NCBI GenBank assembly: GCA_964345235.1
Contig: CAYFQE010000012.1
Coordinates: forward strand, 1-33,591
Length of the DNA stretch: 33,591 bases
From: Scatomorpha sp964345235
GTDB lineage: Bacteria > Bacillota > Clostridia > Oscillospirales > Oscillospiraceae
Reading direction: 5' to 3'
A model generated the notes under the pieces. It was not told the DNA's origin. It did no database searches and saw only the letters and a program-made list of their open reading frames with translations. The translations under genes and the position numbers were made by a program. Below are positions 1 through 6,550 of the stretch, piece by piece (within the stretch, counting starts at the first letter, position 1; every line of letters begins with the position of its first letter).

Positions 1-60
1 AAGCGAGCTCAGGGGCAATTTTCTATGGAGTTTAGCTGCAGTTTCAAAGCAAGTGCTCAT
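1..60 (-). CDS. 5' end of an unidentified gene (cut by the window edge)
   Basis: Reading the minus strand from the ATG at 60-58 gives 20 open codons, MSTCFETAAKLHRKLPLSSL, running off the left edge. A strong ribosome binding site, GGAGGAG at 71-65, lies four to five bases before the ATG, which is the main reason for calling it a gene. Twenty residues are too few to recognise a family and no function is proposed. No gene follows upstream of it on this strand before the tRNA unit, so it is probably the first gene of its own transcript. Confidence 0.6.
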   Translation of the reverse strand, partial: MSTCFETAAKLHRKLPLSSL

Positions 61-71
61 TTTTCTCCTCC

Positions 72-418
72 TTAATTTAGTTGTAACTGAAAAAGATTGT
101 TTTTTATATCCTTTTCCAATTTAAAAATGATTATGCATGACAGGCAAATAAATTTTAAGAACTCATTGTCATTAATTTAACTTGTTGAGGTTTATACATG
201 CGCCGATTATTATGTTTCTAAAAATTATACATTGAAATAAGTCACATAAGTTTTATATTTACTATTTAAGAATATTGTATCCTTTGCCCCGGCAGTGCTC
301 TATCTGCCTTTTGACGGCAGTCTGTGATGTTTTGATGAGATTATAGCTTGAAGCAAAACTGTTTTTCGGTAAAATTAAACTTATGTTTTAAAAATTGAAT
401 ACATGATATTTTTTTATT
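72..418. other. AT-rich intergenic stretch, no gene; possible small RNA on the plus strand
   Basis: No open frame with a ribosome binding site was seen. On the plus strand, TTGAAA (232-237) and TATATT (254-259) are 16 bp apart and could be a promoter. A small hairpin (CTGCC 304-308 with GGCAG 316-320) and the perfect hairpin at 421-445 follow, so a transcript of roughly 180 nt from about 266 is possible. On the minus strand it is the upstream region of the partial gene at 1-60, but no clear promoter for that gene stands out. No known riboswitch consensus was recognised on either strand. Confidence 0.3.
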
Positions 419-448
419 AAGGCTGTGAGAGCCTTTCTCACAGCCTTT
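419..448 (+). terminator. Strong hairpin, possible intrinsic terminator
   Basis: GGCTGTGAGA (421-430) pairs perfectly with TCTCACAGCC (436-445) around a 5-base loop, and AA/TT extends the stem. The following plus-strand bases, TTTAATATTT, are T-rich but interrupted, so termination would be moderate. No recognised plus-strand gene lies upstream, and the minus-strand tRNA unit already has its own terminator at 492-520. Confidence 0.4.
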
Positions 449-491
449 AATATTTATACATTATACATACTTAATATAACATTATTGTCTT

Positions 492-520
492 AAAGAAAAA
501 ACCGCCCGATATCGAGCGGT
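492..520 (-). terminator. Intrinsic terminator of the tRNA-Thr/tRNA-Tyr unit
   Basis: On the minus strand a GC-rich stem (ACCGC 501-505 and CG 507-508 against CG 513-514 and GCGGT 516-520, one mismatch, ATAT loop) is followed by a T-rich tail copied from 500-491. It begins two bases after the encoded CCA of tRNA-Tyr. Confidence 0.85.
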
Positions 521-522
521 TT

Positions 523-608
523 TGGTGGGAGGGAGTGGATTCGAACCACCGTAGGCGTTAGCCAGCAGATTTACAGTCTGCCCCCTTTAGCCACTTGGGT
601 ACCCTCCC
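523..608 (-). tRNA. tRNA-Tyr (anticodon GTA)
   Basis: The minus strand folds as a class II tRNA of 86 nt including an encoded CCA. The 5' acceptor GGGAGGG (608-602) pairs perfectly with CCCTCCC (533-527), followed by A and CCA (525-523). The anticodon loop reads CTGTAAA with anticodon GTA, and the T arm contains GGTTCGAATCC. The long variable arm fits tyrosine. It lies ten bases after tRNA-Thr on the same strand, so the two are probably processed from one transcript. Confidence 0.96.
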
Positions 609-618
609 ATATTATAAA

Positions 619-694
619 TGGAGCTGGTGGACGGACTTGAACCCCCGACCTGCTGATTACAAATCAGCTGCTCTGCCGACTGAGCTACACCAGC
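619..694 (-). tRNA. tRNA-Thr (anticodon TGT)
   Basis: The minus strand gives a class I tRNA of 76 nt including an encoded CCA (621-619). The acceptor GCTGGTG (694-688) pairs with CACCAGC (629-623), discriminator T. The anticodon stem GCTGA/TCAGC encloses TTTGTAA, anticodon TGT, which reads ACA and related threonine codons. The T arm carries GGTTCAAGTCC. It is the first gene of the two-tRNA unit. Confidence 0.96.
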
Positions 695-712
695 TTGAGG
701 CTAACGACCGAT

Positions 713-741
713 ATGATAACAAATGCTCAGCGCTTTGTCAA
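713..741 (-). promoter_or_regulatory. Promoter of the tRNA-Thr/tRNA-Tyr unit
   Basis: The minus strand shows a perfect -35 TTGACA (741-736), a 17-bp spacer, and -10 TATCAT (718-713), 18 bp before the tRNA-Thr 5' end. This near-consensus housekeeping sigma promoter suits a stable RNA. Confidence 0.88.
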
Positions 742-1038
742 GAAATTTTATTAATTAATGTAAATGGGGTTTTTATTAAAATACAATCGATTTTGTTTAT
801 TAACCATGTAGTTTGTTTTTATAAACCCGCTCGAAATTTTAATATGTTTTACATTCATTATATATACAATATTCGCTAATAATTAAATTGGCTTTAATGC
901 CTTGTGCACACTTTCACACAAAAATACACTTTAAAGCATTAAGTCCGTGATGCACGGACTTTTATACGCAAAATATAGTACGAAAACCTTTTTAAGGTAA
1001 AACCCGGGGCGAAAATCGCTTTTTGGCAAAATTTTATA
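742..1038. other. AT-rich intergenic stretch without a gene
   Basis: No supported gene. It holds the possible structured RNA at 891-963. A short GCGAAAATCGC hairpin followed by TTTTT near 1011-1026 is too weak to call. The remainder is A/T runs. Confidence 0.5.
891..963 (+). ncRNA. Possible small structured RNA with terminator-like 3' hairpin
   Basis: GCTTTAA (891-897) can pair with TTAAAGC (931-937), enclosing TTGTG (902-906) with CACAA (917-921). Four bases later AAGTCCGTG (941-949) pairs perfectly with CACGGACTT (953-961) and is followed by TTT. Two consecutive stems, the second terminator-like, could be a short RNA. No good promoter was found and no known family is recognised, so this stays a structural observation. 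Confidence 0.25.
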
Positions 1039-1067
1039 TTGCTTTTTTAAAGACATTGTAGTATATT
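1039..1067 (+). promoter_or_regulatory. Likely promoter of the hypothetical gene-cstA operon
   Basis: TTGCTT (1039-1044), a 17-bp spacer, and TATATT (1062-1067). Transcription would begin near 1074, leaving a leader of about 60 nt before the proposed start at 1135. A second TATAAT at 1131-1136 has no matching -35 and overlaps the proposed start. Confidence 0.55.
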
Positions 1068-1134
1068 GTATTTGCATGTTAAACTTTTTACTATGGTTGT
1101 GAAGCATCGCAATCTTTTGTAGTAGGAGTGTATA

Positions 1135-1641
1135 ATTATAAAACGAGCAGAATACATTGAAACACTGAAGGGTTCCTACGAGTATTACTATGATTTGTCT
1201 CAGCCGGAGACTGAGGAACGCTTGCCCCTTGAGTTTTATGCTGAGTTCAAATCAAGAGGCGAGGCTTACTTTTTATTTAAAACCGCAAAGCTGTGGGCTA
1301 TGGAAAGCAATGAATATGTCTATGTCTACAGCATGACTCATCTTGATGAGGAAACCGTTTCAGCGTGTTTGGATTTTAGTATTAAAGACGGATATTCCAG
1401 GGTTAAGCCCCACAGCGAGCATCGGGAGACAGGCTTTGTCGTCATTTTCGTAGCCGACAGCTTCTCGGAAACAGCTCTCAAGCTTATAAAGACCAAAAAA
1501 GAGTATAAGAGCTTTAAGTTCGGACTCCACGGTTGGGTAAGTTTAAGAACTGTCGGCATTGAAATTGAGAGCAAAAAAATCGTGACCAACAGACTTGGTG
1601 ACAGTCTGAAAAAACATTTTAAATCCATTTTAAAGGAGTGA
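1135..1641 (+). CDS. Hypothetical protein encoded directly before cstA; probable AUU start
   Basis: A small soluble-looking protein of unknown function, with no signal peptide or membrane segment. It resembles, from memory only, an uncharacterised clostridial family with a conserved PHSEH segment, ADS segment and FGLHGW segment, all visible here. The only conventional start is TTG at 1195 (148 aa), but it lacks a ribosome binding site. The frame stays open upstream to 1126 and reads KRAEYIETLKGSYEYYYD just before that TTG, which looks like genuine protein. The only good Shine-Dalgarno, AGGAG at 1124-1128, sits six bases before ATT at 1135, giving 168 aa. ATA at 1138 is an alternative. The gene ends six bases before cstA, and cstA's ribosome binding site lies across its last codons, so the two are co-transcribed and perhaps coupled. 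Function unknown. Confidence 0.75.
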   Translation: MIKRAEYIETLKGSYEYYYDLSQPETEERLPLEFYAEFKSRGEAYFLFKTAKLWAMESNEYVYVYSMTHLDEETVSACLDFSIKDGYSRVKPHSEHRETGFVVIFVADSFSETALKLIKTKKEYKSFKFGLHGWVSLRTVGIEIESKKIVTNRLGDSLKKHFKSILKE

Positions 1642-1647
1642 AAAAGC

Positions 1648-3405
1648 ATGACCCCTATTCTCGTTCTAATTCTTGGCGTCGTACTTCTCGCTCTGGGCTA
1701 CATCTTCTACGGCTCTTGGCTTGCCAAGCAGTGGGGAGTTAACCCGCAGCGCGAGACACCTTCACACACGAGGTTTGACAACAAGGACTATGTCCCTGCT
1801 CACCCCGCTGTGCTTATGGGCCACCACTTCTCCTCAATCGCAGGAGCGGGCCCGATTAACGGACCCATTCAGGCTGCAGTTTTCGGCTGGCTGCCTGTTT
1901 TCCTCTGGATCGTTGTCGGTGGTATTTTCTTCGGCGCAATGCACGACTTCGGCGCACTCTTTGCGTCAATCCGTCACGGCGGCCTCTCCGTCGCTGAGGT
2001 TGTGAGGATTAACATCGGACCTGAAGCATACAAGCTCTTTATTGTCTTCGGTCTCCTTGTTCTCATCCTTGTTATTGCCTCTTTCACAGCTGTTGTCTCC
2101 GGTACATTTGCCGTTGCCGAAGCTCCCGGTCTGTTCACCACGGGACTCGGTCAGGTACATGCCAACGCCTCGACAGCTATGACATCGTTGCTGTTCATTT
2201 TAATGGCTGTTGTCTTCGGATATGCCGTTTACCGTAAGGGCGTAAAAATCGGTCCCGCCACAATCGCAGGCATCGTAGGTATTGTCATTGTTACAGTCGC
2301 AGGCCTTAACTGGGGCATCAACCTCGGCCGCACAGCCTGGGTTATCTTTATTGCAGTTTACATCACACTGGCATCCCTTTTGCCCGTATGGATTCTGCTT
2401 CAGCCCCGTGACTATCTGAGCTCTTTCCTGCTGTACGGTATGCTCGCACTCGCCGCAGTCGGCGTTGTCGGCTCCATTGGTAAAGTTGAGCTTCAGCTTC
2501 CCATGTTCACCGGATTCCAGAGCAAGATCGGTTTCCTCTTCCCCGCACTCTTCATCACCGTTGCCTGCGGCGCTATATCCGGCTTCCACTCTCTGGTTGC
2601 TTCCGGAACAAGCTCCAAGCAGATTAATAATGAGAAGGATGCCAAGTCCATCGGCTACGGCGCAATGATTATCGAGTGCATACTCGCTATTCTCGCCCTT
2701 CTCGCAATCGGCGTTGTTTACAACGATGTTGTTAAAGACGGCGCTCTCACAGCCAGCCCTCCCAACATCTTTGCTCAGGGCATTGCCACAATGGTAACCC
2801 TTATGACCGGCCAAGAGCTCGGGGCATCTGTGCTCTTTAAGGTTGTTTTCACACTGCTCACACTTGCAGTTTCGGTCTTTGCCCTCACATCTCTTGATAC
2901 GGCCACAAGGCTTGCCCGTTATCTCTTCTCAGAGCTCTTCCTCCCCATGGACAAGAAGATGGAAGACCTCACCGGCGCTGCCAAGTTCTTTGCTCAGCCC
3001 ATAGTCGGAACACTTATCATGGTCATCATCGGCTGTGGCATAGGCTTCCTCTCTCTCTCCCAGATTTGGGCTCTCTTCGGAGCTGCCAACCAGCTACTCG
3101 CAGGTATTGCCCTCATGGCAGTTGCTTGCTGGCTCGGCAACATCGGCAAGAACAACAAGATGTTCTTCATCCCCATGATTTTCATGCTTGCCGCAACACT
3201 CTCATCGCTGGTTCTCACCCTCAAAGCAAAGCTTGCGGTGTTTGCCGGCGGAGCTGCTCACTGGGGTGACTACTTCCAGTTTATATTTGCTGCAGCACTT
3301 ATTATTCTCGCTGTTATACTTGTTGTCAGCGGCGTTAAGACTTTCTCGAAGCAGGCAAAGGGCGAAGTCACAGGCGATAAAGAACTCATCGAAGCTACGA
3401 AATAA
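1648..3405 (+). CDS. cstA: Carbon starvation protein A family transporter
   Basis: An integral membrane protein of the CstA family; characterised members take up peptides or pyruvate, usually with protons. The 585 residues are almost wholly hydrophobic helices, roughly sixteen by eye. The N-terminal region carries family-typical blocks: PAHPAVLMGHHFSSIAGAGPI near residue 50 and GAMHDFGALFASIRHGG near 97. It is shorter than E. coli CstA (about 700 aa), as is usual in Clostridia. ATG at 1648 follows AAAGGAG at 1632-1638. Codon choice is strongly biased to C-ending codons, unlike neighbouring genes, which suggests high expression; this bias also creates long but meaningless antisense frames. The substrate is not decided by sequence. 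A clean terminator follows. Confidence 0.93.
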   Translation: MTPILVLILGVVLLALGYIFYGSWLAKQWGVNPQRETPSHTRFDNKDYVPAHPAVLMGHHFSSIAGAGPINGPIQAAVFGWLPVFLWIVVGGIFFGAMHDFGALFASIRHGGLSVAEVVRINIGPEAYKLFIVFGLLVLILVIASFTAVVSGTFAVAEAPGLFTTGLGQVHANASTAMTSLLFILMAVVFGYAVYRKGVKIGPATIAGIVGIVIVTVAGLNWGINLGRTAWVIFIAVYITLASLLPVWILLQPRDYLSSFLLYGMLALAAVGVVGSIGKVELQLPMFTGFQSKIGFLFPALFITVACGAISGFHSLVASGTSSKQINNEKDAKSIGYGAMIIECILAILALLAIGVVYNDVVKDGALTASPPNIFAQGIATMVTLMTGQELGASVLFKVVFTLLTLAVSVFALTSLDTATRLARYLFSELFLPMDKKMEDLTGAAKFFAQPIVGTLIMVIIGCGIGFLSLSQIWALFGAANQLLAGIALMAVACWLGNIGKNNKMFFIPMIFMLAATLSSLVLTLKAKLAVFAGGAAHWGDYFQFIFAAALIILAVILVVSGVKTFSKQAKGEVTGDKELIEATK

Positions 3406-3425
3406 GCTTATTGCTTAAACCTATT

Positions 3426-3457
3426 AAGAGCCGCTCTTCGGAGCGGCTCTTTTCTTT
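3426..3457 (+). terminator. Intrinsic terminator of cstA
   Basis: AAGAGCCGCTC (3426-3436) pairs perfectly with GAGCGGCTCTT (3441-3451) around a C(TTCG)G tetraloop, followed by TTTTCTTT. A textbook terminator 21 bases after the cstA stop. Confidence 0.95.
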
Positions 3458-3520
3458 GTGCTTTTTTAGGCGACCGGATTACAAAACAGCTTTAATGCTC
3501 ATCATATTCAAGTCTTTTTT

Positions 3521-3622
3521 ATCAACCCTCCCGTCACGGCTTGCGCCGCAACTTTCTCCCTTGCGCAGGGAGGGCAAGGAGATTTGAGCAAATTTTATAT
3601 GTTGTTCCTTTTAAATTGTAAG
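3521..3622. repeat. Palindromic intergenic repeat, unit 1
   Basis: This unit begins ATCAACCCTCCCGTCACGG and contains a GGCTTGCGCC mini-stem and a CTCCCT (3556-3561)/AGGGAG (3567-3572) hairpin. It continues into an AT-rich tail, GCAAATTTTATATGTTG, then TTTTAAA. From 3556 on it aligns with 3749-3816. Such GC-rich palindromic units in otherwise AT-rich spacers are, to my knowledge, common in clostridial genomes. No open frame crosses it. Confidence 0.6.
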
Positions 3623-3663
3623 TTTTACTCAATTCAGATTACTCATCGCCATTAGCTTTTAGC

Positions 3664-3816
3664 ATCAATCCCCATCCGCCGACTTCATCGGCACCTTCCC
3701 CTTTAGCAAAAGGGGAAGGAACAGAGGTGTAGAAACGGTTATGCTTGGCTCCCCCTACACAGGGAGGACAAGGGGATTGCCGCAGATTTTATGTCTTTTC
3801 ACTTTTAAACTGAAAT
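3664..3816. repeat. Palindromic intergenic repeat, units 2 and 3
   Basis: Unit 2 begins ATCAATCCCCATCCGCCGAC, like unit 1, and has a GCCGA/TCGGC mini-stem. It then has a long hairpin, CCTTCCCCTTT paired with AAAGGGGAAGG around AGC (about 3692-3719). The segment 3749-3816 repeats the second half of unit 1: CTCCCCCTACACAGGGAGG, then CAAGGGGATTG, GCAGATTTTATGTC and ACTTTTAAA. The spacer 3458-3835 carries no gene. Confidence 0.6.
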
Positions 3817-3835
3817 GTTCTTAGATATAAATTCA

Positions 3836-3859
3836 GGGCTGTGTCACAAGACACAGCCC
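3836..3859 (-). terminator. Hairpin at the end of the mgl operon
   Basis: GGGCTGTGT (3836-3844) pairs perfectly with ACACAGCCC (3851-3859) around a 6-base loop, 23 bases past the mglC stop. The minus-strand tail after the stem is TGAATTTATA, without a clean T run. It may protect the mRNA 3' end or be a weak terminator. Confidence 0.5.
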
Positions 3860-3882
3860 GATTGAGTTTTATATTGTTTTTC

Positions 3883-4947
3883 TTATCTTTTCTTAAGATA
3901 CTTTCTCATATCGAGGGCGCAGGCAAAGAGGATTATGCCGCCCTTTATCAGATAGAAAAAGTCTTGGTTTATACCCATCATATTTAGGCCGACAAATATG
4001 AGCCTGAGCATCAAAACGCCGATTATAACACCGCTTATTTTGCCTATGCCGCCGACAAAAGAAACACCGCCTATTACGCAGGCCGCTATTCCGTCGAGCT
4101 CGTAGTTAAAGCCCGTGTTGGCAGTGTTTGAGGCAACTCTGGCGCCCTCTACAAAGCCTGTGATGGCATACATTGCTCCAGCCAGTGCAAAGACCATAAC
4201 TATGGTCTTAAAGACATTTACGCCCGAGACTGTGGCCGCCTCTTCATTTGAGCCGAGAGCAAACATGTTTTTGCCAAAGACGGTTTTGTTCCAAACAAAC
4301 CACATAAGAGCTGTTAAGAAAACAGAGAGCCAGACATAGTTGGGTATCGGGGTTCCGCCTATCTTAAGTATAGAACCTACAACGAGATTTGAATAGGAGG
4401 CATCTAAGCCCGAAATTGCCATTCCCCTGTTTTGGCCTGCCTTCATATAGATGAGGATAATCGTATAGATAATGAGCTGAGAACCCAGTGTGACTATAAA
4501 GGGGTGTAGCTTAAACTTAGCTACGAAAAAGCCGTTGAAGGCGCCTATAAGCGTTCCTATAAGGACAACAAAGATAAAAACAAGCCACACGGGCAGAGGC
4601 TCGATATTGGGCCACATCTTATTCATCGTTGTGACACTTTGGAGAAGCGACGCTGATACGCAGGCCGTGATTCCCACAACGCGGCCCGCAGACAGGTCGG
4701 TACCCGTGAGGACTATGCATCCGCCGACACCCAGCGCCACCGGCAGATACGCCGCCGTCTGCGAGAGAATGTTTATTATAGAGGCCGGCTTAATAAAGTT
4801 CGGATTTTTTACGGCAATATATATGACGGAAATTGCCATAATAATAAGAAGGGCGTTATTTAAGAGCAGATCCGCAATTTTTTTCATCTGCCGGTTTCTG
4901 CCGCCATCGGGCCCCTTTGCCTCTTTCGGAGGGCTATTCTCTAACAT
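3883..4947 (-). CDS. mglC: Galactose/methyl-galactoside ABC transporter permease MglC
   Basis: The membrane subunit of a sugar importer of the Mgl/Rbs class; it forms the channel served by MglB and MglA. The 354 residues hold about ten hydrophobic helices. Family-typical segments are GGCIVLTGTDLSAGRVVG near 75-92, the cytoplasmic coupling region FALGSNEEAATVSGVN near 230, and IGGVSFVGGIGK near 290. ATG at 4947 has AGGGGAG seven bases upstream, overlapping the mglA stop region, so the 20-residue polar N-terminal extension ahead of MKKIADLLL is probably translated. The second ATG lacks a good ribosome binding site. It is the last gene of mglBAC, 12 bases after mglA. Confidence 0.92.
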   Translation of the reverse strand: MLENSPPKEAKGPDGGRNRQMKKIADLLLNNALLIIMAISVIYIAVKNPNFIKPASIINILSQTAAYLPVALGVGGCIVLTGTDLSAGRVVGITACVSASLLQSVTTMNKMWPNIEPLPVWLVFIFVVLIGTLIGAFNGFFVAKFKLHPFIVTLGSQLIIYTIILIYMKAGQNRGMAISGLDASYSNLVVGSILKIGGTPIPNYVWLSVFLTALMWFVWNKTVFGKNMFALGSNEEAATVSGVNVFKTIVMVFALAGAMYAITGFVEGARVASNTANTGFNYELDGIAACVIGGVSFVGGIGKISGVIIGVLMLRLIFVGLNMMGINQDFFYLIKGGIILFACALDMRKYLKKR

Positions 4948-4959
4948 AATGACTCCCCT

Positions 4960-6459
4960 TTACACATATTTTGCAGCAAGCTTAAGAATTTCTTCCTGAC
5001 TTGTATTGGCAGCATCCACTTCTCCGGCTATCCTGCCGCCAGACATTACCAATATTCTATCGCATACGCCCAAGAGCTCGGACATTTCCGACGAAACCAT
5101 AAGCACGCCCTTGCCCTCGGCGGCCAGCTCCATTATAAGCTGGTAAATTTCATATTTGGCGCCGACATCTATTCCTCGTGTCGGCTCGTCCAAGAGCATA
5201 ATCTCGGGCTTGGTGAGAAGCCAGCGACCTATTATGACCTTTTGCTGATTTCCGCCCGAAAGTGAGCGTATCTCTGTCTTTATGCTCGGAGTTTTTATGC
5301 TGAGCGCATTTATTGCCCAGTCGGCATCGGCGCACATCTTTTTGTTCTCAAGATACATGCCGTTTTTGAGATAGGACGGAAGATTGGAAATTACCGTATT
5401 TTCCATTACATCTCTGATGCCGAATATGCCTGTGGCTCTTCTCTCTTCGGTTAAAAGAGCAAAACCGTTTTTAATGGCCTCTTCGGGATTTTTATTTTCT
5501 ATCTCTTTGCCGTGAAGCCTTATTGTGCCGCCCTCGCGGGTCATTACACCGAATAGGTTTTCAAGCAGTTCGGTTCTGCCCGATCCGTCGAGCCCCGCAA
5601 CACCGAGTATTTCGCCTGCGTGAAGATTGAAGCTTGCATCAACAAGCTTGGTATATTTGCCGCTCATGTTCTCGACTTCGAGAATGACTTCTCCTACTTC
5701 CGAGTGCTTTTGTGGGAAGCGGTTTGTGAGCTCGCGGCCAACCATAAGTTTGATTATCCTATCGATACTTATGTCCTTCGCAGGCTCTGTGGCTACATGC
5801 GCGCCGTCGCGCATGATGGTAATCTCATCGCTTATTCTTAAGATTTCTTCCATCTTGTGGCTTATATATATAATCCCGCAGCCCTTCTCGCGAAGCATAT
5901 TGATAATTTCGAAGAGGTGCTCAACCTCAACTTCGGTAAGCGAAGAGGTAGGTTCATCGAAAACAATAAGCTTCGAGTTATAGGAGACGGCCTTGGCTAT
6001 CTCGACCATCTGTCGCTGGGATACGGGCATTGTATCCATAATTCTGTTGGGATCCACATTGACATTGAGTTTTTCGAAAATCTCCTTTGTCCTGCGGGTC
6101 ATTATTCTTTCGCTCACCATTATTTTTCCCACCTTGGGATAGCGACCGAGCCAGATATTGTCTTTTACCGTGCGGGTGAGCGCCTGATTCAGCTCTTGAT
6201 GAACCATGGCCACACCGTTTTCAAGAGCTTCTTTGGAATTTTTGAACTTGACCTTTTCGCCATCGAGGAAAATTTCTCCCTCGTCCATGGAGTAGATGCC
6301 GAAAAGGCATTTCATCAGCGTGGATTTGCCTGCCCCGTTTTCACCCATAAGGGCATGCACTGTTCCCGCCTTGACGGTGAGTGATACATTGTCCAGAGCC
6401 TTTACTCCGGGAAAGCTCTTGGAAATATTTTTCATTTCAAGCAAAACGGGCTTTTCCAT
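4960..6459 (-). CDS. mglA: Galactose/methyl-galactoside ABC transporter ATP-binding protein MglA
   Basis: A double-domain ATPase that powers the MglBAC importer on the cytoplasmic face. The 499 residues contain two ABC domains. The first has Walker A GENGAGKST (39-47), the degenerate signature VSQRQMVEIAKA and Walker B LIVFDEPTSSLTE. The second has a degenerate Walker A, GLDGSGRTE, in which the usual lysine is absent, then signature LSGGNQQKV and Walker B IMLLDEPTRGID. This asymmetry is normal for the Mgl/Rbs/Xyl class. The start at 6459 follows GAGGAGAAAAG. It is preceded by a strong stem-loop in the mglB-mglA gap, which probably lowers its expression relative to mglB. Confidence 0.95.
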   Translation of the reverse strand: MEKPVLLEMKNISKSFPGVKALDNVSLTVKAGTVHALMGENGAGKSTLMKCLFGIYSMDEGEIFLDGEKVKFKNSKEALENGVAMVHQELNQALTRTVKDNIWLGRYPKVGKIMVSERIMTRRTKEIFEKLNVNVDPNRIMDTMPVSQRQMVEIAKAVSYNSKLIVFDEPTSSLTEVEVEHLFEIINMLREKGCGIIYISHKMEEILRISDEITIMRDGAHVATEPAKDISIDRIIKLMVGRELTNRFPQKHSEVGEVILEVENMSGKYTKLVDASFNLHAGEILGVAGLDGSGRTELLENLFGVMTREGGTIRLHGKEIENKNPEEAIKNGFALLTEERRATGIFGIRDVMENTVISNLPSYLKNGMYLENKKMCADADWAINALSIKTPSIKTEIRSLSGGNQQKVIIGRWLLTKPEIMLLDEPTRGIDVGAKYEIYQLIMELAAEGKGVLMVSSEMSELLGVCDRILVMSGGRIAGEVDAANTSQEEILKLAAKYV

Positions 6460-6474
6460 CTTTTCTCCTCTCGG

Positions 6475-6515
6475 TCTTTATAAAAAGCGAGGTCGTCGCC
6501 TGTGGACGACCTCGC
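6475..6515 (-). terminator. Intercistronic terminator-like stem-loop between mglB and mglA
   Basis: GCGAGGTCGTC (6487-6497) pairs perfectly over 11 bp with GACGACCTCGC (6505-6515), loop of 7. On the minus strand the stem is followed by TTTTTATAAAG. It lies in the 91-base mglB-mglA gap, so it probably causes partial termination or protects the mglB mRNA 3' end, giving excess binding protein over ATPase and permease. Confidence 0.85.
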
Positions 6516-6550
6516 CGCTTTAACCGTGATTTTTAAATTAAGCTTTCAGC

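Noticed and set aside
595..879. 94-codon plus-strand frame over the tRNA region
   Set aside because: It reads antisense through tRNA-Thr and into AT-rich spacer, with no ribosome binding site and no protein-like composition.
2200..2814. 204-codon minus-strand frame inside cstA
   Set aside because: An antisense shadow caused by strong codon bias in cstA; cysteine/asparagine-rich nonsense composition and no ribosome binding site.
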